A stretch of DNA of 64,000 nt. Origin: Pseudomonas azadiae (GTDB taxonomy: Bacteria; Pseudomonadota; Gammaproteobacteria; Pseudomonadales; Pseudomonadaceae). Location of the stretch: NCBI RefSeq assembly GCF_019145355.1, contig NZ_JAHSTY010000002.1:248001-312000 (forward strand). The letters are read 5' to 3'. The notes below the pieces were generated by a model. It did not search any database and was not told where the DNA came from. It was given only the letters and a program-made list of their open reading frames with translations. Shown here in pieces: positions 27,990 through 41,054 of the stretch (position 1 is its first letter; each line of letters starts with the position of its first letter). The position numbers and the translations under genes are program-made.

Positions 27990-29168
27990 CTATTTCGAGA
28001 GAAAGCGCATCCCTTCCTCAAGCCCACGCAGCGTCAGCGGATACATCTGGTCCTCCACCAACTCCCGCACGATCCCGGTCGACGCCGTATACCCCCAGGT
28101 GTCCTTCGGATACGGATTAATCCAGATCAGCTTCTTGTACTTGGCCATGAAGCGCTGCATCCACACATATCCGGCCTCTTCATTCCAGTGCTCGACGCTG
28201 CCGCCGGGCTGGGTGATCTCATACGGCGCCATCGACGCGTCGCCGATAAAGATCACTTTGTAATCGGCGCCGTACTTGTGCAGCAGGTCTTGGGTGGAGG
28301 TGCGCTCCGAGGTGCGGCGCTGGTTGTTCTTCCACACCGACTCGTACACGAAGTTGTGGAAGTAGAAGTACTCCAAGTGCTTGAACTCGGTTTTGCACGC
28401 CGAGAACAGCTCTTCGCAGATCTTCACGTGGGCGTCCATCGAGCCGCCGATATCAAACAGCAGCAACAACTTGATGGTGTTACGTCGCTCCGGGCGCATC
28501 TGGATATTCAGCAAGCCGGCATCGCGGGCGGTGTGGTCGATGGTGCCGTCGATATCCAGCTCTTCGGCCGCACCCTGGCGCGCGAACTTGCGCAGGCGGC
28601 GCAGGGCGATCTTGATATTGCGCGTGCCCAGCTCGACCTGGTCGTCCAGGTTCTTGTACTCGCGCTGGTCCCAGACTTTCACCGCCTTGCCCTGGCGCTT
28701 GCCGGCGTCGCCCACGCGAATGCCTTCGGGGTTGTAGCCGCCGGAGCCGAACGGGCTGGTGCCGCCGGTGCCGATCCATTTGTTGCCGCCGGCGTGGCGT
28801 TCTTTCTGTTCTTCCAGGCGCTTCTTGAATGCTTCGATGAGTTTGTCGAGGCCGCCCAGGGACTGGATCTGCGCGCGTTCTTCGTCGCTGAGCGAGCGCT
28901 CGAATTCCTTGCGCAGCCAGTCTTCGGGAATCAGCGCCTGCAGATGATCGTCAAGCTTCTCGAGGCCATTGAAGTAGGCACCGAACGCGCGGTCGAACTT
29001 GTCGAAATGCCGCTCATCCTTCACCAGGATCGTGCGGGCCAGGTAGTAAAACTCGTCCATGTCGGCGAAGGTCACGCGCTGTTTCAGCGCGTTGATCAAA
29101 TCGAGCAGCTCGCGCACCGACACCGGCACCTTGGCCGCACGCATTTCATTGAACAGGTTGAGCAACAT
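27990..29168 (-). CDS. CoxE-like von Willebrand factor A-domain protein
   Basis: 392 residues. The N-terminal half is helical and charged (LLDLINALKQRV, then KFDRAFGAYFNGLEKL). A glycine-rich hinge follows (TGGTSPFGSGGYNPEG, about 135–150), then a VWA domain from about 230. The metal-ion-dependent adhesion motif is DIGGSMD, near residue 239. CoxE-type VWA proteins act with MoxR AAA ATPases in remodelling or metal insertion into partner enzymes. The start ATG overlaps the last base of the MoxR gene, so both are made together. The client protein is not known. Confidence 0.9.
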   Translation of the reverse strand: MLLNLFNEMRAAKVPVSVRELLDLINALKQRVTFADMDEFYYLARTILVKDERHFDKFDRAFGAYFNGLEKLDDHLQALIPEDWLRKEFERSLSDEERAQIQSLGGLDKLIEAFKKRLEEQKERHAGGNKWIGTGGTSPFGSGGYNPEGIRVGDAGKRQGKAVKVWDQREYKNLDDQVELGTRNIKIALRRLRKFARQGAAEELDIDGTIDHTARDAGLLNIQMRPERRNTIKLLLLFDIGGSMDAHVKICEELFSACKTEFKHLEYFYFHNFVYESVWKNNQRRTSERTSTQDLLHKYGADYKVIFIGDASMAPYEITQPGGSVEHWNEEAGYVWMQRFMAKYKKLIWINPYPKDTWGYTASTGIVRELVEDQMYPLTLRGLEEGMRFLSK

Positions 29169-30013
29169 TATCGATTACCGCGACGGCTCATGAACGCCAG
29201 ACGCTCCAACAACTGCACATCCTGCTCGTTTTTTACCAGCGCGCCGGCCAGCGGCGGGATGGCCTTGGTCGGGTCGCGCTCGCGCAGCACCGCTTCGCCG
29301 ATGTTGTCGGCCATCAGCAGCTTGAGCCAGTCGACCAGTTCGGACGTGGAGGGTTTTTTCTTCAGGCCCGGCACTTTGCGCACATCGAAGAACACATCCA
29401 GCGCTTCGCTGACCAGGTCTTTCTTGATGTCGGGGTAGTGCACGTCGACGATCTTTTGCAGGGTGGTGCGATCCGGGAAGGCAATGTAGTGGAAGAAGCA
29501 GCGGCGCAGGAACGCGTCCGGCAGCTCTTTTTCATTGTTGGAAGTAATGATGATGATCGGGCGCTTTTTGGCCTTGATGGTCTCGTCGATTTCGTAGACG
29601 TAGAACTCCATCTTGTCGAGTTCTTGCAACAGGTCGTTGGGGAATTCGATGTCGGCCTTGTCGATTTCGTCGATCAGCAGGATCACCCGCTCGTCGGATT
29701 CGAAGGCTTCCCAGAGCTTGCCCTTTTTCAGGTAGTTGCGCACGTCGTGCACCTTGTCCACGCCCAATTGCGAGTCGCGCAGGCGGCTGACCGCATCGTA
29801 CTCGTACAGGCCCTGATGGGCCTTGGTGGTGGATTTGATGTGCCAGGTAATCAACTTGGCGCCGAAGGATTCGGCCAGTTGCTCGGCGAGCATGGTCTTG
29901 CCGGTGCCGGGTTCGCCCTTGACCAGCAATGGACGCTCCAGAGTAATGGCGGCGTTCACGGCCAGTTTCAGGTCATCGGTGGCAACGTAGGCCTGGGTGC
30001 CTTCGAACTTCAT
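29168..30013 (-). CDS. MoxR-family AAA+ ATPase
   Basis: 281 residues. Walker A GEPGTGKT is at residues 33–40. Walker B ILLIDEIDKADIEFPNDLL is near 110–128, and sensor 1 IIIITSNNEKELPDAFLRRCFF is near 150–172, including the arginine finger region. The C-terminal lid ends PPLAGALVKNEQDVQLLERLAFMSRR. MoxR ATPases work as chaperones together with VWA proteins; here the VWA gene overlaps by one base. It is upstream on the same strand with no other partner gene between it and the DUF748 gene. Confidence 0.92.
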   Translation of the reverse strand: MKFEGTQAYVATDDLKLAVNAAITLERPLLVKGEPGTGKTMLAEQLAESFGAKLITWHIKSTTKAHQGLYEYDAVSRLRDSQLGVDKVHDVRNYLKKGKLWEAFESDERVILLIDEIDKADIEFPNDLLQELDKMEFYVYEIDETIKAKKRPIIIITSNNEKELPDAFLRRCFFHYIAFPDRTTLQKIVDVHYPDIKKDLVSEALDVFFDVRKVPGLKKKPSTSELVDWLKLLMADNIGEAVLRERDPTKAIPPLAGALVKNEQDVQLLERLAFMSRRGNR

Positions 30014-30131
30014 CGGTCATTCCTCGGATTCATCAATGCCCGGACTATACCGCGCGGCCCCGGCGACTGTGAACGCAGACGGGTTATTCAGTCTCTGAAT
30101 GGCCAGTCACTCCAGCTGTGGAGGCGTGCTC

Positions 30132-30252
30132 GTGTGGGAGCGGGGCTTCTGTGGGAGCCGGGCTTGCCCGCGATGCAGGCACTGCGGTGTATCAGTTGCA
30201 CCGCGGTGATGCTATCGCAGGCAAGCCAGCTCCCAAACAAGCCAGCTCCCAC
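30132..30252. repeat. REP doublet with an extra half copy at each end
   Basis: TGTGGGAGCGGGGCTTC is followed directly by a second head, TGTGGGAGCCGGGCTTGCCCGCGATGC. At the other end GCTATCGCAGGCAAGCCAGCTCCCA is followed by a second CAAGCCAGCTCCCACA. The doubled heads on both sides suggest a partial tandem duplication or nested insertion. It lies between DUF748 and MoxR genes. Confidence 0.82.
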
Positions 30253-30254
30253 AT

Positions 30255-31331
30255 TTAGTCTGTACTGGGCTTGGGTTGCTCGTAGCGTGCATTGAACGCC
30301 TGGACGAAACCGTTGCGCAATATCGCCAGGAACGCAGAGAACGCACTGACATCCTGCTGGTGCACGCTGCCGCTCAGTTCAACGCGGGTGGCGAACTGGT
30401 TCTTGCGCTGGTTTTTCAGCACCGTCTCGCTGGCGCCGACCACGGCCTCCCAGATCGAGCGGAAGATGTTCTTGTCCTTGTCTTCCACGTCCTGCTTCCA
30501 GTCGAAGACTTCCACATTGCGCAGCAAGGGCTTGATGTAGCCGCTCAGTTGGCCTTTTTCCGCCTGCGCTTCGACCACCACGTCGCCGGTGCCGGACTTG
30601 AAGTCGAATTTGCCATAGGCAGAGGCGAAGTCATTCATGCGTTTGAGCTGCAAGTCACGGGCGCGGAAGCGGAACTCGAATTCCTCGAAGTCGCTCAGCG
30701 GGTCGAAGGTGGCCGTGGCTTCCAGCGGCGCCTGGCCTTGCAGCAGGGCCTTGCCTTCGAAACGCGCGTCGCGCTTGCCCTCAGTGTCCACCACGTTGGT
30801 GAGGTTGTAGAAACTGGCGTTGACCGCCGTCGCATTGATGTTCACCGCAGGCTTGGAACTGAAGTTGTGGAAGGCGATCTTGCCGTCTTCGATGCGCATT
30901 TCATTGAGGGTGATTGGCAGCAATTTGCTCAACTGTTCCTGCCAGTCGGTGCCTTTACCGGTCTGGGACGCCTGCTTGTTCGCCCCGCCATCGACGAAGT
31001 TGACCTCGGGATTGACGAAATGCCCCTCTGCGACCACGGCATGGTCGTACCACAGCGAGTGCCAGCTCACGGCGAATTCGATCTGCGGCGCGTTGACGAA
31101 CGGCACCGGCACCTTGCCATCCACCTTGACGATTTTCAGGCCATTGATGCGGTACGCACCGCGCCACAAGGCCAAGTCCACGTCGGTGATTTCGCCACGG
31201 TAGTCACCCATGTCGGCGAGCTTTTCGTTCAAATAGTTACGCACCAGGTAGGGCAGCGCGATGTTCAAGGCAACCAGTACGACCACCAGCCCGGCGACGG
31301 TCCATAGTGGCCAACTGTAGCGACGTTTCAT
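30255..31331 (-). CDS. DUF748-type envelope protein
   Basis: 358 residues. It begins MKRRYSWPLWTVAGLVVVLVALNIALPYLVRNYLNEKLADMG, a membrane anchor followed by the AsmA/DUF748 start (GEITDVDLALWRGAYRINGLKIVKVDG). The rest is beta-rich and periplasmic by inference, compatible with a small relative of the AsmA-like lipid-transport or outer-membrane-assembly proteins. The ATG is preceded by GGAGAA. It is encoded divergently from cysK. The stop codon falls just beyond the REP doublet. Confidence 0.8.
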   Translation of the reverse strand: MKRRYSWPLWTVAGLVVVLVALNIALPYLVRNYLNEKLADMGDYRGEITDVDLALWRGAYRINGLKIVKVDGKVPVPFVNAPQIEFAVSWHSLWYDHAVVAEGHFVNPEVNFVDGGANKQASQTGKGTDWQEQLSKLLPITLNEMRIEDGKIAFHNFSSKPAVNINATAVNASFYNLTNVVDTEGKRDARFEGKALLQGQAPLEATATFDPLSDFEEFEFRFRARDLQLKRMNDFASAYGKFDFKSGTGDVVVEAQAEKGQLSGYIKPLLRNVEVFDWKQDVEDKDKNIFRSIWEAVVGASETVLKNQRKNQFATRVELSGSVHQQDVSAFSAFLAILRNGFVQAFNARYEQPKPSTD

Positions 31332-31456
31332 TGGGCAATTCTCCTTGCAGTTAGGAGATTGACTGTTTGGGTGGCGCCAACGTTCCTCCGACTGGACGCT
31401 TTGAAGGGTGAGGCATACCCTTGGACTTTCCTGAAAACCGCCCAATAGGACCCGTC

Positions 31457-32431
<975 letters not shown>

Positions 32432-32537
32432 TTTGAGTCAGCGCCGATAAACCGGGCCTTCTGCATACTCGCCCAAATGTTTATCATGGCCGGCTGCTAC
32501 GTCTGCTGGCCAGGCGCTTATTTTCAGGAGTTGCTGC

Positions 32538-33476
32538 ATGACCTTTTCTTTGGCCACCAAACTGTCGGTATTGCTGCTGTTCATCGGCAGCACGCTGTAC
32601 GTGCACCTGCGCGGCAAGGCCCGTTTGCCGTTGTTGCGCCAGTTCGTCAACCATTCGGCGCTGTTCGCTCCGTATAACGCGTTGATGTACCTGTTCTCCG
32701 CCGTGCCGTCCAGGCCTTACCTGGACCGCAGCAAGTTCCCGGAACTGGATGTGCTCAAGGACAACTGGGAAGTGATCCGCGAAGAGGCCATGCACCTGTT
32801 CGACGAGGGCTACATTCGCGCCGCCGAAAAGAACAACGACGCCGGCTTCGGCTCGTTCTTCAAGAAGGGCTGGAAGCGGTTCTACCTCAAGTGGTACGAC
32901 AAACCGCTGCCCTCGGCCGAAGCGCTGTGCCCCAAGACCGTGGCCCTGGTGAGCGGTATTCCCAACGTCAAGGGCGCAATGTTCGCGCTGTTGCCGGGCG
33001 GCAGCCACCTCAACCCGCACCGCGACCCGTTTGCTGGTTCGCTGCGGTATCACTTGGGGTTGTCCACGCCGAACTCCGACGACTGCCGCATCTTTGTTGA
33101 CGGCCAGGTCTATGCCTGGCGCGACGGCGACGACGTGATGTTCGATGAGACCTACGTGCATTGGGTCAAGAACGAAACTGAAAAGACCCGCGTGATCCTG
33201 TTCTGCGACATCGAGCGACCGCTGCGCAATCGCCTGATGACCCGCATCAACCGCTGGGTCAGCAAGCAACTGGGCCGCGCGACTGCGCCGCAAAACCTGG
33301 ACGATGAGCGTGTGGGCGGGATCAACCAGGCCTATGCGTGGAGCAAGACGTTCAGCGACAAATTCAGCGGCGTGGTCAAGCAATGGAAGCGCAAGCATCC
33401 CAAGGCTTACCGGATTGCGCGGCCGGTGTTGGCGGTGGTTGTTCTGGTGCTGCTGTGGAAGTGGCTGTTCGGTTAA
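32538..33476 (+). CDS. lpxO: LpxO-like lipid A aspartyl/asparaginyl beta-hydroxylase family dioxygenase
   Basis: 312 residues. It has membrane helices at both ends (LSVLLLFIGSTLYVHL at 9–24; PVLAVVVLVLLWKWLF at the C-terminus). The soluble core has the Fe(II)/2-oxoglutarate hydroxylase motif: His in HLNPHRDPFAGSLRYHLGLS (about residues 156–175) and His in DETYVHWVKNETEKTRVILFCD (about 204–225). LpxO 2-hydroxylates a secondary acyl chain of lipid A at the inner membrane. An ATG at 32538 after CAGGAG is well supported. Confidence 0.9.
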   Translation: MTFSLATKLSVLLLFIGSTLYVHLRGKARLPLLRQFVNHSALFAPYNALMYLFSAVPSRPYLDRSKFPELDVLKDNWEVIREEAMHLFDEGYIRAAEKNNDAGFGSFFKKGWKRFYLKWYDKPLPSAEALCPKTVALVSGIPNVKGAMFALLPGGSHLNPHRDPFAGSLRYHLGLSTPNSDDCRIFVDGQVYAWRDGDDVMFDETYVHWVKNETEKTRVILFCDIERPLRNRLMTRINRWVSKQLGRATAPQNLDDERVGGINQAYAWSKTFSDKFSGVVKQWKRKHPKAYRIARPVLAVVVLVLLWKWLFG

Positions 33477-33497
33477 GAGTTGAAATGCGTTCAAAAC

Positions 33498-33585
33498 TGT
33501 GGGAGCTGGCTTGCCTGCGATAGCGGTCTATCAGTGAATATGTGGGGGCTGATCCACCGCTATCGCAGGCAAGCCAGCTCCCACA
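33498..33585. repeat. REP doublet (TGTGGGAGCTGG type), uninterrupted form
   Basis: TGTGGGAGCTGGCTTGCC-TGCGATAGCGGTCTATCAG ... CCACCGCTATCGCAGGC-AAGCCAGCTCCCACA. This is the simple form of the doublet that is interrupted in the composite loci A–C, since CTGCGATAGC is followed directly by GGTCTATCAG. Confidence 0.92.
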
Positions 33586-33603
33586 TTTGATTTGCGTCGT
33601 GGT

Positions 33604-36345
<2,742 letters not shown>

Positions 36346-36436
36346 GATATGGCTCCTTATGGTCCGCACGGCTACGGACTGACGGGACGAACAGAGCTAT
36401 CAAGGTAGCCCTGTTTTCATTAGCAGACTAATAACT

Positions 36437-36455
36437 GGACTCTATGGTTAAGTCC
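36437..36455 (-). promoter_or_regulatory. Inverted repeat and candidate promoter upstream of acnA
   Basis: GGACT and AGTCC are arms of a perfect 5-bp inverted repeat with a 9-base spacer. On the minus strand the repeat begins in TTGGAC, which with 17-base spacing reaches TTATTA as a poor -10. The dyad would therefore lie between or on the promoter elements of acnA. Regulator unknown. Confidence 0.35.
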
Positions 36456-36532
36456 AAGGTTCCGATCAGCTATCATGCGCGCGTTTTCATGACAGGCATT
36501 GCGATAGCGCAAGCCGGTTACCAGGAGAGTTG

Positions 36533-37609
36533 ATGAACACCCTTTTTATGCACTGCCGCCCGGGTTTTGAAGGCGAAGTCTGTTCCGAGATAGCGGAGCA
36601 CGCCGCGCGCCTGAACGTCTCCGGCTACGCCAAGGCCAAGACCGGCAGCGCCTGCGCCGAATTTGTCTGCACCGAGGACGACGGCGCCCAGCGCCTGATG
36701 CACGGCCAGCGCTTTGCCGAGCTGATCTTCCCCAGGCAGTGGGCGCGTGGGGTATTCATCGACCTGCCGGAAACCGACCGCATCAGCGTGATCCTGGCGC
36801 ACCTGCAAGGTTTCCCGCTGTGCGGCAGCCTGTGGCTGGAAATGGTCGACACCAACGACGGCAAGGAACTGTCGAACTTCTGCAAGAAATTCGAAGTGCA
36901 CCTGCGCAAAGCCTTGTTGAATGCCGGCAGACTGGTGGACGACCCGAGCAAACCGCGCCTGCTGTTGACCTTCAAGAGCGGCCGCGAAGTGTTCATGGGC
37001 CTGGCCGAGTCTAACAACTCGGCGATGTGGCCGATGGGCATCCCGCGCCTCAAGTTCCCGCGTGACGCGCCCAGCCGCTCGACGCTCAAGCTGGAAGAGG
37101 CCTGGCACCACTTCATCCCCCGCGACCAATGGGACGAGCGCCTGCATGGCGACATGACCGGTGTCGACCTCGGCGCAGCCCCCGGCGGCTGGACCTGGCA
37201 ACTGGTCAACCGTGGCATGCTCGTCACCGCCATCGACAACGGCCCCATGGCTGAAAGCCTGATGGACACCGGCCTGGTACAGCACTTGATGGCCGACGGC
37301 TTCACCTTCGTGCCCAAGCAGCCGGTGGACTGGATGGTCTGCGATATCGTCGAGAAACCGGCGCGTAACGCAGCGCTGCTGGAAACCTGGATCGGCGAAG
37401 GGTATTGCCGTGAAGCGGTGGTGAACCTGAAGCTGCCGATGAAGCAGCGTTACGCCGAAGTGAAGCGCTTGCTGGAACGTATCGAGGAAGGCTTCAAGAC
37501 GCGCGGCATCCGCGTGGAGATCGGTTGCAAGCAGCTGTACCACGACCGTGAGGAAGTGACCTGTCACCTGCGCCGGTTGGTGGACGTAAAGAAACCCAAG
37601 CGACACTGA
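36533..37609 (+). CDS. rlmM: 23S rRNA 2'-O-ribose methyltransferase RlmM (C2498)
   Basis: 358 residues. The N-terminal THUMP-like part begins MNTLFMHCRPGFEGEVCSEI. The C-terminal Rossmann methyltransferase has GVDLGAAPGGWTWQLVNRG (about residues 208–226), DNGPM, DWMVCDIVEKPARNA (near 264–278) and NLKLPMKQRY. The K-D-K-E type layout fits RlmM. It methylates C2498 of 23S rRNA. The ATG is preceded by AGGAGAGTTG; a TTG one codon upstream is less likely. Confidence 0.94.
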   Translation: MNTLFMHCRPGFEGEVCSEIAEHAARLNVSGYAKAKTGSACAEFVCTEDDGAQRLMHGQRFAELIFPRQWARGVFIDLPETDRISVILAHLQGFPLCGSLWLEMVDTNDGKELSNFCKKFEVHLRKALLNAGRLVDDPSKPRLLLTFKSGREVFMGLAESNNSAMWPMGIPRLKFPRDAPSRSTLKLEEAWHHFIPRDQWDERLHGDMTGVDLGAAPGGWTWQLVNRGMLVTAIDNGPMAESLMDTGLVQHLMADGFTFVPKQPVDWMVCDIVEKPARNAALLETWIGEGYCREAVVNLKLPMKQRYAEVKRLLERIEEGFKTRGIRVEIGCKQLYHDREEVTCHLRRLVDVKKPKRH

Positions 37610-37616
37610 TATCAAC

Positions 37617-37706
37617 TGTGGGAGCGGGCTTGCTCGCGAAAGCGATATAACTGTCGAAATTTATGTTGAATGTGCCCGCGTCTTCGCGAGCAAGCCCGCT
37701 CCCACA
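37617..37706. repeat. REP doublet (TGTGGGAGCGGG type)
   Basis: TGTGGGAGCGGGCTTGCTCGCGAA is followed after about 43 bases by TTCGCGAGCAAGCCCGCTCCCACA written inverted. It begins eight bases after rlmM. Confidence 0.9.
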
Positions 37707-37735
37707 GGAGATCGGGTTGGTTTTAGGAGTGAAGT

Positions 37736-37981
37736 ATGAGTCTTGAACTGCCCGTCGACGCGACCTTGGATGCCACCGGCCTCAACTGCCCGGAACCGGT
37801 GATGATGCTGCACCAGCACATCCGTGACCTGCCGGCCGGCGGCCTGCTCAAGGTCATCGCGACCGACCCGTCGACGCGCCGCGATATCCCCAAGTTCTGC
37901 GTGTTCCTTGACCACGAACTGGTGGATCAGCAGGAGCAGGCCGGTACTTACCTGTACTGGATTCGCAAGAAAGCCGATTAA
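37736..37981 (+). CDS. tusA: Sulfur carrier protein TusA
   Basis: 81 residues. The active cysteine is Cys18 in [15 protein letters not shown]. The family's RDIPKFC motif is near residues 49–55. TusA accepts sulfur from IscS and relays it to TusBCD/TusE for 2-thiouridine formation in tRNA and to other pathways. The terminal KKAD and small size are normal. Its stop overlaps by four bases the convergent MATE gene's stop. Confidence 0.93.
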   Translation: MSLELPVDATLDATGLNCPEPVMMLHQHIRDLPAGGLLKVIATDPSTRRDIPKFCVFLDHELVDQQEQAGTYLYWIRKKAD

Positions 37982-39372
37982 GCCAGCACCTTGTCCGCGC
38001 GGATGCGCCGGCGTGCACTGCGCGCCAGGCGCACCAGCAGCATCCCCGCCGCGCAGCTCAGGCCCACGATCAGTCCTTGCCACAAGCCACTCGGGCCGCT
38101 CGGCTCGCCCAGCCAATCGGTCAGCCCCAGGGCGTAGCCTACCGGCAGGCCCACGCCCCAATACGCGAACAGGGTCAGCACCATGGTCACCCGCGTGTCC
38201 TGGTAGCCACGCAGCGCGCCCGCCGCCGTGACCTGGATCGAGTCGGAGAACTGGAACAGCGCCGAGAACACAATCAGCATCGACGCCAAGTGAATCACCA
38301 CCGGGTCCGGGGTGTAGATCGCCGCGATCTGCTCGCGAAACACCAGCATCAGGCTGCAGGACAGGCAGGCGTAGGCCAGCGCTGTGCCCATACCGACGCC
38401 GGCGGCGAAGCGTGCCTCGCGCGGTTCGCCACGCCCCAGCGCCTGGCCGACGCGCACGGTCACGGCCATGCTCAACGAGTAGGGGACCATGAACACCAGC
38501 GAGCTGACATTCAGCGCGATCTGGTGACCGGAGACCACGGTGGCGCCCAGGCTGCCGAGCAGCAGGGCGATTACCGCAAAAATGCTCGACTCGGCAAAAA
38601 TCGCAACGCCGATGGGCAGGCCGATGCCCAGTACGCGCTTGATCACCGCCCATTGCGGCCAATCGAAACGCTTGAACAACTCGCTGCTCTGGTAGGCCGG
38701 GCCCCAACGGGTCCACACCGCCAGGCCCAGCAGCATCACCCACATCGCAATGGCCGTGGCCCAGCCACACCCGACGCCGCCCATGGCCGGCACGCCAAAG
38801 TGACCATAAATGAAGATGTAATTCAGCGGAATATTCAGCGCCAGGCCGCACAGGCCCATGACCATGCTCGGCCGCGTACGGCCCAGGCCATCACTGAAGC
38901 AACGCAACACGTAATACAGCGCAATGGCCGGCATGCCAGCGGCGATGCCGTGCAGGTAACCCATGGAGGGCTCGATCAGGTCCGGCTCCACCTTCATCGC
39001 CCGCAGGATCGGTTCGGCGCAGAGCAGCAACAGCGCCCCCGTGATCCCGACCACCACCGCCAGCCACAAGGATTGACGCACCAGCGGCCCGATCTCACTG
39101 AACTGGCCGGCACCGTAGCGCTGGGCGACTTTTGGCGTGGTGGCCAGCAGCGTGCCGGTCATCAGCAGGTACACAGGGATCCAGATTGAGTTGCCCAGGC
39201 CCACCGCCGCCAGGTCCTGCGGGCTGACACGTCCCGCCATCACCGCATCGACAAAGCTCATCGCGGTGGTGGCCAGTTGGCCGATGATAATCGGCAAGGC
39301 AAGCGTCAGCAGGCCGCGCACTTCCCGGCGGATGCGGGCGGGGCGGGTGAGGGGGGCGGTGGCAGTGTTCAC
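37978..39372 (-). CDS. MATE-family multidrug efflux transporter (NorM/PmpM-like)
   Basis: About 464 residues from GTG at 39372. Twelve hydrophobic helices are visible. [27 protein letters not shown] opens helix 1 and carries the family's conserved D and GQ. A second half begins at about residue 235 ([22 protein letters not shown]), giving the two-lobe MATE pattern. It exports cationic drugs with proton or sodium exchange. An in-frame TTG at 39390 is an alternative start, and neither has a strong ribosome site. It is convergent with tusA. Confidence 0.88.
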   Translation of the reverse strand: MNTATAPLTRPARIRREVRGLLTLALPIIIGQLATTAMSFVDAVMAGRVSPQDLAAVGLGNSIWIPVYLLMTGTLLATTPKVAQRYGAGQFSEIGPLVRQSLWLAVVVGITGALLLLCAEPILRAMKVEPDLIEPSMGYLHGIAAGMPAIALYYVLRCFSDGLGRTRPSMVMGLCGLALNIPLNYIFIYGHFGVPAMGGVGCGWATAIAMWVMLLGLAVWTRWGPAYQSSELFKRFDWPQWAVIKRVLGIGLPIGVAIFAESSIFAVIALLLGSLGATVVSGHQIALNVSSLVFMVPYSLSMAVTVRVGQALGRGEPREARFAAGVGMGTALAYACLSCSLMLVFREQIAAIYTPDPVVIHLASMLIVFSALFQFSDSIQVTAAGALRGYQDTRVTMVLTLFAYWGVGLPVGYALGLTDWLGEPSGPSGLWQGLIVGLSCAAGMLLVRLARSARRRIRADKVLA

Positions 39373-39492
39373 GTACGGGTGTCCAGTCAAAAGGCAGGTT
39401 CAAGGACGGCGCAGTCTACGCCTTGACGCATTGGTCAGGAAAAAACCTGTGTTAGCGATTTGTAAACGATCCCCCATGCACTGCGGATTTTC

Positions 39493-39562
39493 TGTGGGAG
39501 CTGGCTTGCCTGCGATGCGGACAACCCGGTGTATCAGGCACACTGAGTTGATGCCATCGCAG
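39493..39562. repeat. Decayed REP doublet
   Basis: One good copy, TGTGGGAGCTGGCTTGCC-TGCGATGC, is followed by GGTGTATCAG and then GCCATCGCAG; the rest of the right-hand copy (GGCAAGCCAGCTCCCACA) is missing. It lies between MATE and pdxB. Confidence 0.75.
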
Positions 39563-39641
39563 CGGTGCGGCGATCCTTTGATCTGTACTGGAACCCAAAT
39601 CGCATCCCTGTACACTGCGGTTCCGCCAAAAGGAGCCCGCC

Positions 39642-40784
39642 ATGCTGATTGTTGCCGACGAAAATATCCCGCTGCTCGATGCATTCTTCCAGGGTTTTGG
39701 CGAGATTCGCCGCGTACCCGGCCGTTCCATCGACCGCGCCACGGTCGAGCAGGCCGATGTGTTGCTGGTGCGCTCCGTGACCAACGTCAACCGCGCTTTA
39801 CTGGAGGGCTCCAAGGTGCGCTTCGTCGGCACCTGCACCATCGGCACCGATCATCTGGACTTGGATTACTTCAGGCAGGCCGGTATCCAATGGTCCAGCG
39901 CGCCCGGCTGCAATGCGCGCGGCGTGGTGGATTATGTGTTGGGCAGCCTGATGACACTGGCCGAGATCGAAGGCGCCGACCTCAGCCGGCGCACTTATGG
40001 CGTGGTCGGCGCCGGTGAAGTCGGCGGGCGGCTGGTCGAGGTGCTCAAGAGCCTGGGCTGGAACGTGCTGGTCTGCGACCCGCCCCGGCAAATCGCCGAG
40101 GACGGCGATTACGTCAGCCTGGCGCAAATCATCGAGCACTGCGATGTGATCAGCCTGCACACGCCGCTGACCAAGTCCGGCAACGGCTCCACCTGGCACC
40201 TGTTCGACCGTCAGCGCCTCAACCAGCTCAAGCCCGGCACCTGGCTGATCAACGCCAGCCGTGGCCCGGTGGTGGACAATGCCGCCCTGCGCGAAGTGCT
40301 GCTGGAGCGTGAAGACCTGCAAGCGGTGCTGGATGTGTGGGAAGGCGAGCCCGAAGTCGACGCCGATCTGGCCGATCTGTGCGTACTGGCCACGCCGCAC
40401 ATCGCCGGCTACAGCCTGGACGGCAAGCAGCGCGGCACCGCGCAGATCTACCAGGCGTTCTGCGCGCACCTGGGCCAGGAGGCAAGCATTCAATTAAGCG
40501 ATCTGCTGCCGCCGCCCTGGCTGGCCGAGGTGCGCCTGAACGCGTCGACCGACCCGGCCTGGGCGCTGGCGACCTTGTGCCGCAGCGTGTACGACCCGCG
40601 CCGCGATGATGCGGATTTTCGTCGCAGCCTTGTGGGAACCGTGGACGAACAGCGCAAGGCCTTCGACCTGCTACGCAAGCACTATCCCGAGCGCCGTGAG
40701 ATCGATGGGCTAAAGGTACGTATTAACGGCGATTCGGCCGTGTTGTCGAACATCGTGACCGCACTGGGCGCGGCGTCCGTTTAG
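39642..40784 (+). CDS. pdxB: Erythronate-4-phosphate dehydrogenase
   Basis: 380 residues, the right length for PdxB of the D-2-hydroxyacid dehydrogenase superfamily. The Rossmann motif is [16 protein letters not shown] (about residues 119–134). Catalytic residues are Arg in [11 protein letters not shown], Glu in WEGEPEVD, and His in [13 protein letters not shown]. The C-terminal dimerisation domain (from about 290) is what separates PdxB from other members. It acts in pyridoxal 5'-phosphate synthesis. AAGGAG precedes the ATG. Confidence 0.95.
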   Translation: MLIVADENIPLLDAFFQGFGEIRRVPGRSIDRATVEQADVLLVRSVTNVNRALLEGSKVRFVGTCTIGTDHLDLDYFRQAGIQWSSAPGCNARGVVDYVLGSLMTLAEIEGADLSRRTYGVVGAGEVGGRLVEVLKSLGWNVLVCDPPRQIAEDGDYVSLAQIIEHCDVISLHTPLTKSGNGSTWHLFDRQRLNQLKPGTWLINASRGPVVDNAALREVLLEREDLQAVLDVWEGEPEVDADLADLCVLATPHIAGYSLDGKQRGTAQIYQAFCAHLGQEASIQLSDLLPPPWLAEVRLNASTDPAWALATLCRSVYDPRRDDADFRRSLVGTVDEQRKAFDLLRKHYPERREIDGLKVRINGDSAVLSNIVTALGAASV

Positions 40785-40794
40785 ACGCCCATAA

Positions 40795-40819
40795 AAACCC
40801 GGCCACCTGGGCCGGGTTT
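40795..40819 (+). terminator. Terminator after pdxB
   Basis: AAACCCGGCC-ACCT-GGGCCGGGTTT is a strong stem followed by a short T run, 10 bases after the pdxB stop. The A run on its left makes it possible that it also ends the minus-strand transcript of the small gene at 40840–41013. Confidence 0.85.
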
Positions 40820-40839
40820 GAAAAGCGAGCGTCGGCGTT

Positions 40840-41013
40840 TCAGCCTTGCTGTGCAGGCTTGACCAGGCGCTGTTCCAGTTCGCTGCACGCTTGCTGGATC
40901 ATTTCTTCGGTAATCTGCACTTCGTGGCCCTTGGCGTCGATATACGAGCAGGGCAACTCCTGCGGTTGGCGGATTACTTCAATCTTGGCTTCGCTGCTGT
41001 TTTGCAAGGTCAT
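40840..41013 (-). CDS. Small cytoplasmic hypothetical protein
   Basis: 57 residues, MTLQNSSEAKIEVIRQPQELP then CSYIDAKGHEVQITEEMIQQACSELEQRLVKPAQQG. The ATG has a strong GAGGAG ribosome site, which supports translation. A short acidic helix at the end could mediate dimerisation. It resembles a conserved small Pseudomonas protein (PA1571-like), but I am not certain. It ends at the shared pdxB terminator. Confidence 0.65.
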   Translation of the reverse strand: MTLQNSSEAKIEVIRQPQELPCSYIDAKGHEVQITEEMIQQACSELEQRLVKPAQQG

Positions 41014-41054
41014 GGCCTGTCTCCTCATCAGGTTGTGTACCTACACTAATCCCA

